In this document: piece by piece, positions 1 through 11,900 of the stretch
How the letters are laid out: each line of letters starts with the position of its first letter
Numbering within the stretch: position 1 is the first letter of the stretch
Assembly (NCBI GenBank): GCA_963576725.1
Contig: OY755237.1
Location: 58,007,805 to 58,071,804 of the forward strand
DNA length: 64,000 bases
Direction: 5' to 3'
Origin: Azorinus chamasolen
Taxonomy: Eukaryota > Mollusca > Bivalvia > Cardiida > Solecurtidae
Made by a program: the position numbers and the translations under genes
The notes under the pieces: generated by a model
Database searches by the model: none
Told to the model about the DNA's origin: nothing
Seen by the model: only the letters and a program-made list of their open reading frames with translations

Positions 1-137
1 TTTTTCTTTTTTTATCTCAATCTCTATATCAATATCTGTGTTTTTTTCTTTTGAAATTTGCATTTATATATCTCATTTCCTTCTTTAACGAACGATTGCT
101 GACGACAATTAGAAATTTTGCACCGAAAGGGATTTAA
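1..137 (+). mobile_element. Family I MITE, right half, cut by window start
   Basis: The stretch matches the right half of the full I copy near 15.2-15.4 kb: a TTTGCATTTAT block, a run to CTCATTTCCTT, a GACGACAATTAGAAAT block, then GCACCGAAAGGG and TTAA. Confidence 0.7.
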
Positions 138-797
138 AAGCCAGTGAAAAGAGACGACTTAGCACTACTTTGTTTGCTTAAATAATGTAATAGATCTGAT
201 TTTACACAGTCTGCTATTGTAAAAACATCTTGTTCAATGACATCATAATCACATTATTTTTTCTTATTATTCGCGAAGTCATACATTCTTAGATGAATAT
301 TCATTAAGTAAACTATTAAACATATTTTTGTAACCTCGCAAGTATAAATCGCATCGTTTTCAAGGTAAGAACCAGTTCATGTTCAATTATTTCTCTTACC
401 ACAGTAACATACGGGAGAGTCACATGGGAAAATGTAAGATATTGGGGTTTTATATAGGGACATATAATTAAAAGTGTACTGTAAGATGCAACCCATTGAC
501 CGAAATGTTTATTTTGGAAAATGCGGCGTCATTCCAGTTTTAAAGCCAGTGATTGGACACAGTCGAGGCCAATTAAAGATGGTGTCAAAATCTATATTCT
601 ATATATAGCTATAATAGCGTATTTCCTTGAAAAAGGATGATATGTCACCGTGACCTTGGTGACGAAAAAGGTTGTCCTACATCTAGTTGTTTCGTACTAT
701 AACCAAGCGTCTTTTGCAAGATTGGCAATATGTAAGGTCTCTAAAACAAGACCTTTTCCGAAGGCAAACCCTTAATTAGACATCTGCTGATACCCGC
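138..797. other. Intronic sequence, no recognised feature
   Basis: AT-rich DNA with no convincing exon, hairpin or tandem array. It is presumably intron of the EF-hand gene, whose earlier exons lie before the window. Confidence 0.5.
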
Positions 798-1045
798 TTA
801 ACTCTTTCCCTCATATAAACGTGTTTTCACGCATTTGCAAACAGAGTAGATCCAGATCAGACGGCTCCTATAGGAACCGTCTAATCAGGGTCTGTTGCTA
901 ATGGAATTCGAAAGATAATATGTTTCTTTCCTTTCTAAAATGGCTACAATATTCCGCCTTCCATATTGCATTATAACTATTTTGTTCATGAATATGCAGT
1001 TAGGTATTTAACTTTGGACTAAACATAGAACAGGGAAAGGGTTAA
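798..1045 (+). mobile_element. Family A MITE, full length
   Basis: TTAA at both ends, left end CTCTTTCCCTCATATAAACG, right end CAGGGAAAGGG. The central hairpin has GATCCAGATCAGACGG in the left arm and CCGTCTAATCAGGGTC in the right. Confidence 0.88.
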
Positions 1046-1090
1046 GACATATTTTACTTTAGTTTATTGATTTTTGAAAGGGTTTGTATC

Positions 1091-1297
1091 TTAACCCTTA
1101 TATCGCTATACAAAAATAATGTCTGCTCAACTTCTGATCTGATGCAATTTTGTTTACTAATTTCTGTTCGCTTAGTCGTTTAAATACTATTGACCGAGTG
1201 TCAAACAGTTTGAATCCTAACGGGACGCTGATTTACTAAGTGTCTCATCTGGACCAACGCTTTGTACAAATATGGCCCATGTCTGGATAAGGGTTAA
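1091..1297 (+). mobile_element. Family B MITE
   Basis: It begins TTAACCCTTATATCGC, carries the B block AATAATGTCTGCTCAAC and the motif GACCGAGTGTCAAACAG, then a degenerate hairpin. Its right TTAA is also the left TTAA of the next A element. Confidence 0.75.
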
Positions 1298-1538
1298 CCC
1301 TTTTCTTCATATAAACGCATTTTCAACGCATTTGCAAACAGAGTAGACCCAGATCAGACGGCTCCTAATGGAGCCGTCTGATCAGGGTCTGCTATGTTTG
1401 CTAATGGAATAGTTGTGTTTCTTTACATTCTAAAATGGCTACAATGTTCTGCCTTCCATATTTCATTATAGCTATTTTCTCATGAATATTGTGTTGGTAT
1501 TTATATTCGGAATAAACATTGAATAGGAAAAGGGTTAA
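1294..1538 (+). mobile_element. Family A MITE, full length
   Basis: TTAACCCTTTTC to AAAAGGGTTAA, with the hairpin around GGCTCCTAATGGAGCC. It abuts the B element and shares one TTAA with it. It lies less than 50 bp upstream of the first exon in the window. Confidence 0.88.
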
Positions 1539-1584
1539 AAAGGTATCTACTCGTTAATAGTTTCATATTGTTTTGTATTTTCAG

Positions 1585-1966
1585 ATATGACAAGGAGGGA
1601 ACGAAGGCACTAGGAACAGAAGATTTCTTTCGGCAATGCGGCCTTGACCCCCAGGGTCGGCCTCGCCAGGCAGCGCCTTATACGCCACGTGGTGCGGCGT
1701 ACCCAAGACATCGGCCTCATTCCGAAATTAGCCATACGAGTGGAATGGACAACGGTGCTGAATTGAACAAACTTCTGAAGAAAGAGAAGCCTGAGAACAT
1801 TCCTAAACCTTCAGTCAAAGTCCCTACTGCCATTGACGAAATGACCACAGCTGAACAAGCCAAGGATCCACTTAAAACAGGAGCAAAGGAAACAAGAGTT
1901 GAAATTAAAAAACCGCCAAAGCAAGCACCGAAGCTTGAAAATGTTGTGGACTGTCTTCATTACAAG
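1585..1966 (+). CDS. EFCAB6: Exon 1 of window: EF-hand end plus basic linker
   Basis: Acceptor TTTTCAG, donor AAG|GTGAAT. The exon encodes YDKEGTKALGTEDFFRQCG, the second half of an EF-hand, then a Lys/Pro-rich linker ending in VVDCLHYK. It enters with one base of a split codon and leaves in phase 0. An apparent open reading frame running on past the donor is intron read-through. Confidence 0.85.
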
Positions 1967-4900
1967 GTGAATTGTTTATTGATATTGTTATTAAACATCA
2001 AACTCAAAAGTAAACTAAATGTTACTTTCCTAGTTAGGAATCATATATATTTTCCAAGGAACTTCACAAAATGCATAATGTTTCTCAGTTGTACATATGT
2101 ATTGTACCGATACTTGTGGCTTACTGCCTTTCAAGCTGTATGTATATACATATGTACAGTACTGATAGTTGCGGAACACTGTCTTTCCAGCTGTGTTTAC
2201 ATACATATAACACCGATAGTTGTGGTTTAGTTTTTTACAGCTGTTTGTACATGCATATATACGTAATAGCGATAATTGTGGCATACTGCATTTCCAGCTG
2301 TATGTACATAAATAAGTAAAGTGCCTAGTTATAGTTTACTGTCAGTCCGACTGTACATTTACTCCCCTAGTCATTTAGTCATTCGTCTACAATATTGAGC
2401 ACTGCTAACATATGGCTCAATCATGCAGCCGCAGTACCGGCTAGTGATCCTCACAGGTACCCATTTTAACCTCTTGATGGAGAGGAGGAATGGGTGGGAG
2501 ACATTGAAAGTGTCTCTGAAGTTTCCGGGAGGGATCGGTATTTGAACTCCGGACCTCCGGGTAGCAAACCGCGTTACCACTTGACCACCACACAAATTGC
2601 CTTTCAGACATTATGTACATAAGTATAGTACCAAGAAATGTGGTATACTGCCATACATACGTAAAGTACCAATAACTGGACATACTGTATTTCCAGTTGT
2701 ATGCACACACGTACTCGTATAGTAACGATGATTGTCGCATACTGCCTTTCCAACTGTATGCACATACGTACTCGTATAGTACCAATAATAGTCGCATAAT
2801 GTCTTTCCAGCTGTATGCACATACGTACTCGTATAGTATCGATGCTTGTCGCATACTACCTTTCCAACTGTTTGCACGTACGTACTCGTATAGTACCAAT
2901 AATGGTTGCATGCTGATTTTCCAGCTGTATGCACATACGTACTCGTATAGTACCGATAATTATCGCATACGGCCTATCCAGCTGTGTGTACATACCCATA
3001 TCATCAATAAGTGTAGCAGTTGTTTTAGCTGTCTTTACAGTTGTATGTACACGTTTAGTATCGATACGTGTAGCACACTGTCTTACTTGCTGTATGAACG
3101 TATAGTACCGATGATGGTTGCATACCATTCAAGTTGTTGATATATATAGTACATATAACGTTTGCTTGCCGCCTTTCGAGTGAGTTGTTCATATGTGTAA
3201 TACCGGCAACTTTCGCTTACTACCTTTCCAGTTGGACAATAGTACCGAAATATTTCTATATTGTGTGTCCATGTATGGGATCAAGGTGGCTTATATTTGT
3301 AGTTTATTCTTTAAGGAGGTGTGTATAGAATAATATTATATATTTGCTGTTGACAATTTGAGGATGGATGTATAACACTATATCACTTGCATGCATTTTT
3401 TTGTATTTTATAGTTTGAGGAGGGATATTATATTAACTCATATTACGTATTTATAGATGACAATCTGAGAAGGGGTTTGTATACCACTATATTGCAAATT
3501 GCAAGTTGCCATTTTGATAAGATATATATGTATTACACGTTTGTCTTTGACAGTTCGAGGAGGGATACCAGGCGATGCTGACCGCATTCCAGCTTTTTGA
3601 CTTCCTCAATGACAACTACGTCTCCAAGATAGACTTCCGAAGAGTGCTACAGGAATTCGGCTTCAATGTGTCCCCTGCCGAACTCGATGACTTCTTGAAA
3701 AAGTAAGCGATCAACGTGAATCAAAACTACATACGCTACATAAGTTTGCGGTGGTCCTTATTTTTCACGCCACGAACGAATCCATGATTACCGTTGTAAA
3801 CAATATGAGATACCAAGTAACGTCATCATGTTCCAACTCATGGCATATGTTTAGAGGTCCAGATAGATAAGATGCGGAATTAAAAACATTTCAGGAATAG
3901 CTTATTTATTTCTCCACCAAACCCTATGTTGTGATCACTCGATATAATCGTGTGTTCTAAAGAGTGGTCATAACATATGGTTTGGTGGAGAAATTACGAT
4001 TTTAGTATCTTAGTATATACACCTTTATCTGTTGCTGTGTAATATAGTTGACCACGTCCTTGAAATCTTAATTTCTGTCGACAATAAATTGCCTTACAAG
4101 TTAACCCATTTTGATTGTGTTTTGTCTGTAAACCTTGTCGCCTGTTACAAATTTCATTATATTTTATTTTCCCCATTTTTGTTTAAAAACACAGTCACAG
4201 TAACTAAACGGTTTAGATCGTCTGCGTCCAAATATTTTACATAGGTAACCAACGATGTGACATTGGTAGGAAAACAGTTAACGATTTCGGTTCCAAATGA
4301 ATTCCATCTGTTAACCCTTCGCTTGCTGAATTTTAAAATACATTTCTCCTTCTTTACCCATGCCTTGTTGTATAATTACATATATCTTCACTGTGTACAA
4401 GTATTTCGCTGTGCAATGACTGCTGTGGAGTGCACTGGTTGCACAATCAACTTGTAAATAGTGCAGACCCTGATGAGACAGCTCCTGCAGGAGCTGTCTC
4501 ATCTGGGTCTGCACTATTTACAGGTAGGTATAATGACGTGACTAGCAAGCGAAGGGTTAACATTGTCGTCTGTATCGTGTTTCACAGTGGTGGTTTCTTT
4601 ACGAAAAATATAAGCAGTGTCAAACAGTGTCCTTGTGAGACGCCGATATACCCGGCGTCACGTATGGATCCAACATTGTTTGCAGAGGTCACCATAAATG
4701 TTCCCATTTCGAAAGAGTTAAAAGGTTGGGAAGCATCACGCTCTAATAGCAAACTGAAAACCGCCTTAAACAGTTTAATGTAGAATTCCACTTCAGTTGT
4801 TATGCTTTATATGATAGAAGTGCATTTTTACGCATTTGCAAACCGAGTATACCAAGACCAGACAGTTTCTGTCTGACCAGGGTTTGTTTTTGTTGATTAT

Positions 4901-7900
4901 GGAAACTGTAGGTAGAGCTGAATTCAAAAATAATGTCTGTTCAACTTTGAATCAGATGGTGCAATTTTGACTACTTCGAACAAATGTTTGAGAAATTATT
5001 GACCGAGTGTCAAACAGTTTGGATCCTTTATTAGACGCCGGGTGACTCGGCATCTGATCTATATAAACGCTTTCCCCTTTACTAGTAAATGCTCCTTTTC
5101 AGCAGACATATTCAAAGATATTTGGTCTAAAATAGCCTAGGAGGGAATGGGTTAAGATTATCTCTGTGCTATATATTGTAGGAGCGGTATGCGGGCACTC
5201 AAAGGTCAGGTGAACTACAGGGAGTTTCTGTTGAAGTATCAGAACCGATCAGAGAACAGCATAACCTCGAAGATAGTCAGAGACGCCCACCACTCGTACG
5301 TAATAGTATCACACCATATAGTGCTATTTTAAATACTAGTCGCAGTTTTGCCCCTTGCCTGATGAATATTCAAGTAAGAAATAATGACTGTATGAATATC
5401 AATAAGCTGATTTTTATATTTTATATTTTTACATTGTGAACAAGAAGGTTATATTTCACTCTGAACCTATTTGTGCTCATTGTCCCTTTAATGGGACGTA
5501 GGCAAACATTGTAGACCTAGACCTGAAGGAGCCCTCTGATCAGGGTCTCAACGGTTTGCTGAAGCCACCGATGTCAATGGCTTGTTCCAACAAATATGTC
5601 GTTAGCTGTGCCCCCTCGACATGAAAAATGGAGCCTTCCACAATGCTATTTGGATGAGTTTTCTTCAAATAACGTGGGAATAAAAGAGTTAATTTCTGTC
5701 CTGAAAGTTGCACAAAAGGAAATGTACGTCGTGTAATGACATACTCAGTAAACTCGTCTCCTGTTGAAAACATAATGTCTCCTCAATCTCTGATTTGCTG
5801 AACCTTTCACTGACTTCCGTTTCATTTAGTCCTGTTTTGAAACTATTGATCGAGCGTCAAACAGCTCGGATCCTGATGAGACACGAAGTTACTCGGCATC
5901 TCATCCCAACCCCATCTGTTTGCGAATGCAAACCATGACGCGCTAAGCATGAGACGGGTTAATTGTCATCCAATAGAGAGATACCAGTGTCAGTATATTA
6001 CGTATACATGTACATGTAAATATGTATCCTCAGTAAATCAAATCAGCATCAATGTCGGTCTTTAACCCTTTACTCCATGACTATTCATGTAAGAAATAAA
6101 GACGTCATCAATAGTATTTAGATTAAATATTATAATAGCATATTAAATCAGGAAGATTTGGCCATGTCAGAAATTGTAGAATCAAATCTATAGGGTCTGA
6201 TCTGGGTCTACTCTGTTTGCAAAGGCGTGTTTATGAAGTAAAGGGTTAAGACAGGTGGTTGCTTCATGCAGGATAAAACCAGAAGTTCCCAAAATAACGT
6301 TCTGCTTGACTTGTTCCCTGCATTAAGGAATCATATCTCATAACGATCTAAAGTCTTCTTTTCCAAATGTTCAGTTTAGATGGGATGATACTGATAGTCC
6401 GGTTTATACTAAAATCTGGTTTAGAGGGGGTTTACAGTAATGTCAAATTTAGAAGGATGTTACTGTATATGCATCTATATATTGTTATGATGTTATGTAT
6501 ATACTGTAATTACTTTTAGCAGGTGAAAAAAAAGAAAGGGATGAGAAACGCTAAGAGATCCAGATAAGATGCGTAAATTAAAACATTTACAAGAATGACT
6601 TCTTTATTTCTCCTAAGAGACGATTCTAAAGAGTTGTCACAACATAGGGTGTGATGGTAATGACGATTTTAGTACTTGAGTACGCACCTTTATCTGTTGT
6701 TCTGTGTTAATGAGCATTTTTGTTTCAGATTTCACAGTGACGGGACCATCCAGATGGGTGCATTAACCGCAGAAGCCCTTGAGGCGCGTCTGGTAGAATA
6801 TTTTCACGTCGACTTCATTAAATTGATGAGTCACTTCAGGTAATTTCACACTCGCAGTTAATACAATTTATATTTTAACAAACGTATTTATTTTTGTTAC
6901 TTTAGATCGGCGAAGAAGTAACTTGATAAATAACAAAACACTGAAAAGTTGAATTAGCTCGATAAAATCTGAAAATATACAATAGAGCCTACCTTAAGCG
7001 GATTTCAAAAAGAAGTTTCACCCATTTGCTCCCAGTGGATTCTTCCATGTTTATATATTGGATAAGTCCATGTTTTATCTAAGGGGTGCCTGGTCTAAAT
7101 TTTCAATTTCGTTTTGTTTTATATTGAAATGCCTATCAGCAAACAGTGTAGACTCTGATCAGAAGACGCATTATGCGGCGTCTGATCAGAGTCTACACTG
7201 TTTGCCTACGATCCATATATGGGATCGTGGGAGCAAATGGGGTAATTATGGGTATGTAAGGCAGTTGGTAGCTTAATGCAAGTCAAAAGTAACGTAGAAC
7301 GCTCATATATATCCCTTTTATGTAGCAATATAAGAAATCTTTAGAGAAAGTACAACGCTAATTACTAACCACCCATTGAATGCAATAACGAGTGTACTCC
7401 TATTTGTAAACAGTGTCAACCCAGATCTAGGGTTTGTCATTCACATTCACCTAGTACATTAAATCCCTTGACACTGAGTAGACGCTATAATTAACCCTTT
7501 ACTCCATAAATACGCATTTCTACGCCTTTGCAAACAGAGTAGACCCAGAGCCGTCTGTTCAGGGTCTGTTCTGTTTGCTTAAGACATTTTACCGATCTGA
7601 ATATCTAGTTTCTGCCATGGCCGTAATGTTAATGTGTTCATATGCGTTATAAATGATAATGTAATTGATATTCATGGCGTTATTATTTCTTAAATAAATA
7701 TTCATGGAGCAAAGGGTTAAACTCTGGTGGACCATTCCACTTTGAATATTCGGCATCCACAGCATTAAGAGTTAAGTGTTACAGAAGTCCTTCTCACAAT
7801 GACAGTGTATTGTGTAAACCGACATGTTAATGGAAGGTGGCCTCATGGGTCCGTCTTACTGATGATCCCACGGCCAGAAGTACAGTATAGAACGACCACT

Positions 7901-8706
7901 AAGAAGAAGTCTGGTTATGGGTCCATAAGGCAGGTGGTAGCTTTATGCAGTTTAATAATAATGCAAAACGCTTCTTTAGGAGCCTTTTGCATTAATTTTA
8001 TCCTGTATTAGGCAACGACCCGCTTTGTACGATTTCAGTCTTTCTAAAGATCGTACATGTACCACAGAAATTATCGCAAGGTCACTAAGATCGCAACACT
8101 AGACTGTGAGATACTTTTAGTCGCACGGATCTTCCCAGTTCTGAAACGAACACGACATAGCTGATATTTCTTAACAAGACACCCGATGTACCTGAATTAC
8201 ATAAGGAAAGTGCCCTATGATTAAGAGATTTTTATTTTTATGTTAACTGTTCGAGAGACTACACATTTATTACAGTTCAAACGTTTAATGTGTCTGTGAA
8301 AAGTACTGAAACCGAAACCGTAACGAGTATTAAGTCGCTGGAAAACGATTCACAGGTCTTGCCGAAATGGGCGAATCTGTTTATACCTTTGCAAACAGTT
8401 TGGATCCAGATTAAACGTAGCTCGACGTCTCATCAGGATTCTAACAGTAACTGTTAGACGCATGACTTATGTTTTAGAGAAGACATTGAAGGAAACTATA
8501 CTATGCAATTTAAAGCAGGCGACATTATTTGTGGATGAAAATTATTTGGCGCCAAAAATTTAAAGAGGGGGAAAACATAGAAACTTATCGATAAATGTGG
8601 CAAAGAAGGTAGGAAATATGTGAAAGAGTGAAAGAGTGTGTGAGAGGGGAAGAGAAACAAAATGAAACAGGAAGGAAAATAGAAGTGTGTGTGTGTTGGT
8701 GGGGAC

Positions 8707-8761
<55 letters not shown>

Positions 8762-8908
8762 GAGGAGAGAGAGGGAGATAGATGAATGAGAGAGAAGAGA
8801 GAGAGATGGATGAATGCGAGAGAGAAAAGATAGGAGATAGGTGAATGAGAGAGAAAAGAGAGGAGATAGATGAATGAGAGAGAAAAGAGAGAGAGAAAGA
8901 GAGAGAGG

Positions 8909-8950
<42 letters not shown>

Positions 8951-11900
8951 TATATATAGTATTCAAGATTAGGGGGGATTTCAGATGCGAATGTTATTAT
9001 TCACAAACCCATAGTTGTCACTACTCATTAGAATGATTTCGAGAGGAAGCGACAACCTTTCTGATATGGAGCGCTATATAGAGAATAATAGGTTAGTGCC
9101 GTAGATGGGACGCCTTTATCCGATGAGGGGAGAAAACATTGAGGCGAGGCTTGCCGAGCCTCAACTGTTTTCTCTCCGAGTCGGATAAAGGCGTCCCATC
9201 TACGGCACTAACCTATTATTCGATTTATCCAGTCAATTTAGTTAAATATCTTTTTTCATAGACTCACATTTAACATAACACTTTTGAAATAATTTACATT
9301 GAAAATGCGGTTTTTCGATCAACGGATCCCTCCCTTTTCATTTCCATTTAGACGTAAATAGATCTAATGAGCTACCGCAGAGGAAAATAGTTTCGATACT
9401 TGCATTACAAGAGGGGAAAACGTGGTTGAATTTGAAAAATAAGATGATTTGAATGGATGATCGATAAATTATTTCAAACAGACATTGTTATAATATTCCC
9501 CGGCCCCCGTTTCACGAACATTCTTAAGTAATTACTTAGCTAAGCCTGTTATTTAAAAGTTTCACAAGAACATAATTTTTCATAAATTAGTGTTTAATGT
9601 GCCACAAAGGGGTAAGAGGTTTGCTCCGTTATCATTTTAAAAACAAATATTGTACTTGATACTAACTAAAGGTGATCTAAAGCAAAAACAATATTTAAGA
9701 ATTTGTAACAGACTTAAGAATTTTATCAAATTCATTTTGGGTTTAACTAGCTGTTCCTTGCAAAAACCGGTATTTTCTATTAAAATATATAACAGAATAT
9801 CTCTAAGGTTTCTGTTAAGATAAAATTATTTGACATATCTTCTCTAAATATAAATGCAATACCTCTTATAAGTTAAGCCTGATACTAAGTAATTACTTAA
9901 GAATGTTCGTGAAACGGGGGCCTGGTCAAATTCGAGTTCCGTAGTCTCGGTTTCTATTTTTAGATAGACCTAACGTCACTCATAAATCGATTGAACTGAA
10001 CGGGCTATATTTAGGTCTATGACTATCACCGCCCCTGTAAGAGTTTATCAATCAAATTATAATGAGAGTAAAAAGAAAAACATTTACTATTTATCTGTCA
10101 AGCTGTGCTTCCAGGCTTGATTTTATCAAAAACGCGTTTCGCTAGCGGTGGATTAAATTAATAAAAGTGTTAAATCAACTTCAATTTGTATGTGGTCTCA
10201 GTGGCGTAATCGGTAAAGACGACGTCTTTAGAGTAATCAGAATTGGTTTTTGTATGATCAGGCGCGGGTTCGAATCCAGCTATAGTCAATTATTTTTATT
10301 TTTTCTCATTTGAATTTTTTTGGTGAATTTTCTGTTAGATACATTTCGTCAACATGATTTTTATGCATATTTACAGAAAATTAAAATAGTTCCATGGTTA
10401 TAGAATCATTACGCCTATCTACTAACCTAATAAACCTTCTACTACCGGAAGTAACCTAATAAACCTAAGTTTATCTGCACCCCCTTTATTATGTCACTAG
10501 AGAAGCCTGGTGACTGGATAAAATGAGAATGATGATAACTTTCTTACTTTCACCCAGACAATGCGACAAGTACAATCTTGGGGTGATCACAGCACACGAG
10601 TTCCGGGCGGGTATAGAACGTAGACTCGGCTACTCCATCACAGAATCACAGTGGGACAAACTGAAGAGTACTGTGGGCGAAGATAAAGACGGTCTTATAC
10701 CGTACCCAAAGTTTCTGGAATTATATGACATTCTGTAAGTGATATTGTATACCTGTAGATACAAATTATTTTAACCCTTTACAGTGCGGGACACGAGTCA
10801 CTAATGTCCTTCGCCAACAGTGAATACCCAGATGAGAGGGCTTCTAGAGGAGCCCTCTCACCAGGGTCTGTACATGTACTATTTATCGTGTTACACTTTT
10901 GTTTAGAAAAAACCCTAGATATTCACCATAAGCTTGACTTATTTGAATTTGGAATAGCCCATTTCAAAATTTAGCGTTGAATGTTCATGCCAGATTTGCA
11001 TATTGATTAATTCAACTCTTGCATTAAAACTATGATCATAAAGAAAATGTTGATATGGCAAACAAAACAGAAGCTGTTACATATAAGCAAACAGAGCGGA
11101 CCCATGCCTGACTGGTCCTAGAGGATCTGTATGGTATGGTATGGGTCTACTCTCTATTTGTATGGTATGGTATGGGTCTACTCTCTATTTGTATGGTATG
11201 GTATGGGTCTACTCTCTATTTGTATGGTATGGTATGGGTCTACTCTCTATTTGTATGGTATGGTATGGGTCTACTCTCTATTTGTATGGTATGGTATGGG
11301 TCTACTCTCTATTTGTATGGTATGGTATGGGTCTACTCTCTATTTGTATGGTATGGTATGGGTCTACTCTCTATTTGTATGGTATGGTATGGGTCTACTC
11401 TCTATTTGTATGGTATGGTATGGGTCTACTCTCTATTTGTATGGTATGGTATGGGTCTACTCTCTATTTGTATGGTATGGTATGGGTCTACTCTCTATTT
11501 GTATGGTATGGTATGGGTCTACTCTCTATTTGTATGGTATGGTATGGGTCTACTCTCTATCTGTATGGTATGGTATGGGTCTACTCTCTATTTGCAAAAA
11601 AGACATAAACAAGCTTATCTATTGATTAAAAGGTTAATTCGACGCTACGTCATCTAAACTTAAGTGGACCGTTTCAAACCTCAATCAATTTGATTTACAG
11701 TAGAACCCCTCTAATGCGACCACTTAATGAATAAACATACATGTCTTTATAAGCAGGTGGTAGCTCAATGCAGGACGAAAGTTGTGCAGAAAGCTCCTGT
11801 AGGAGCTTTCTGCATAACTTTCGTTCTGTGTTAATCTGCCACCTGCCTCTGCCACTGTGAATTATGCCCGTTTTTGCTGGTCGCATAAGAGGGGTTTTAC

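Noticed and set aside
1568..2230. 220-codon open frame as a single-exon gene
   Set aside because: Only 1585-1966 is coding-like; the rest reads into the intron and minisatellite, and the GTGAAT donor plus phase match to exon 2 settle it.
2030..3140. Several open frames on both strands
   Set aside because: They come from the 57-bp repeat (length divisible by three) and the SINE.
8496..8966. 156-codon minus-strand open frame
   Set aside because: It translates a GA microsatellite into Ser/Leu runs.
10192..10285. Functional tRNA gene
   Set aside because: Box B is exact but no clean cloverleaf or anticodon arm could be drawn; listed as tRNA-like.
11131..11657. Three overlapping open frames of 155-173 codons
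   Set aside because: They are the three frames of the 31-bp minisatellite and encode only the repeated MVWYGSTLYLY-type word.
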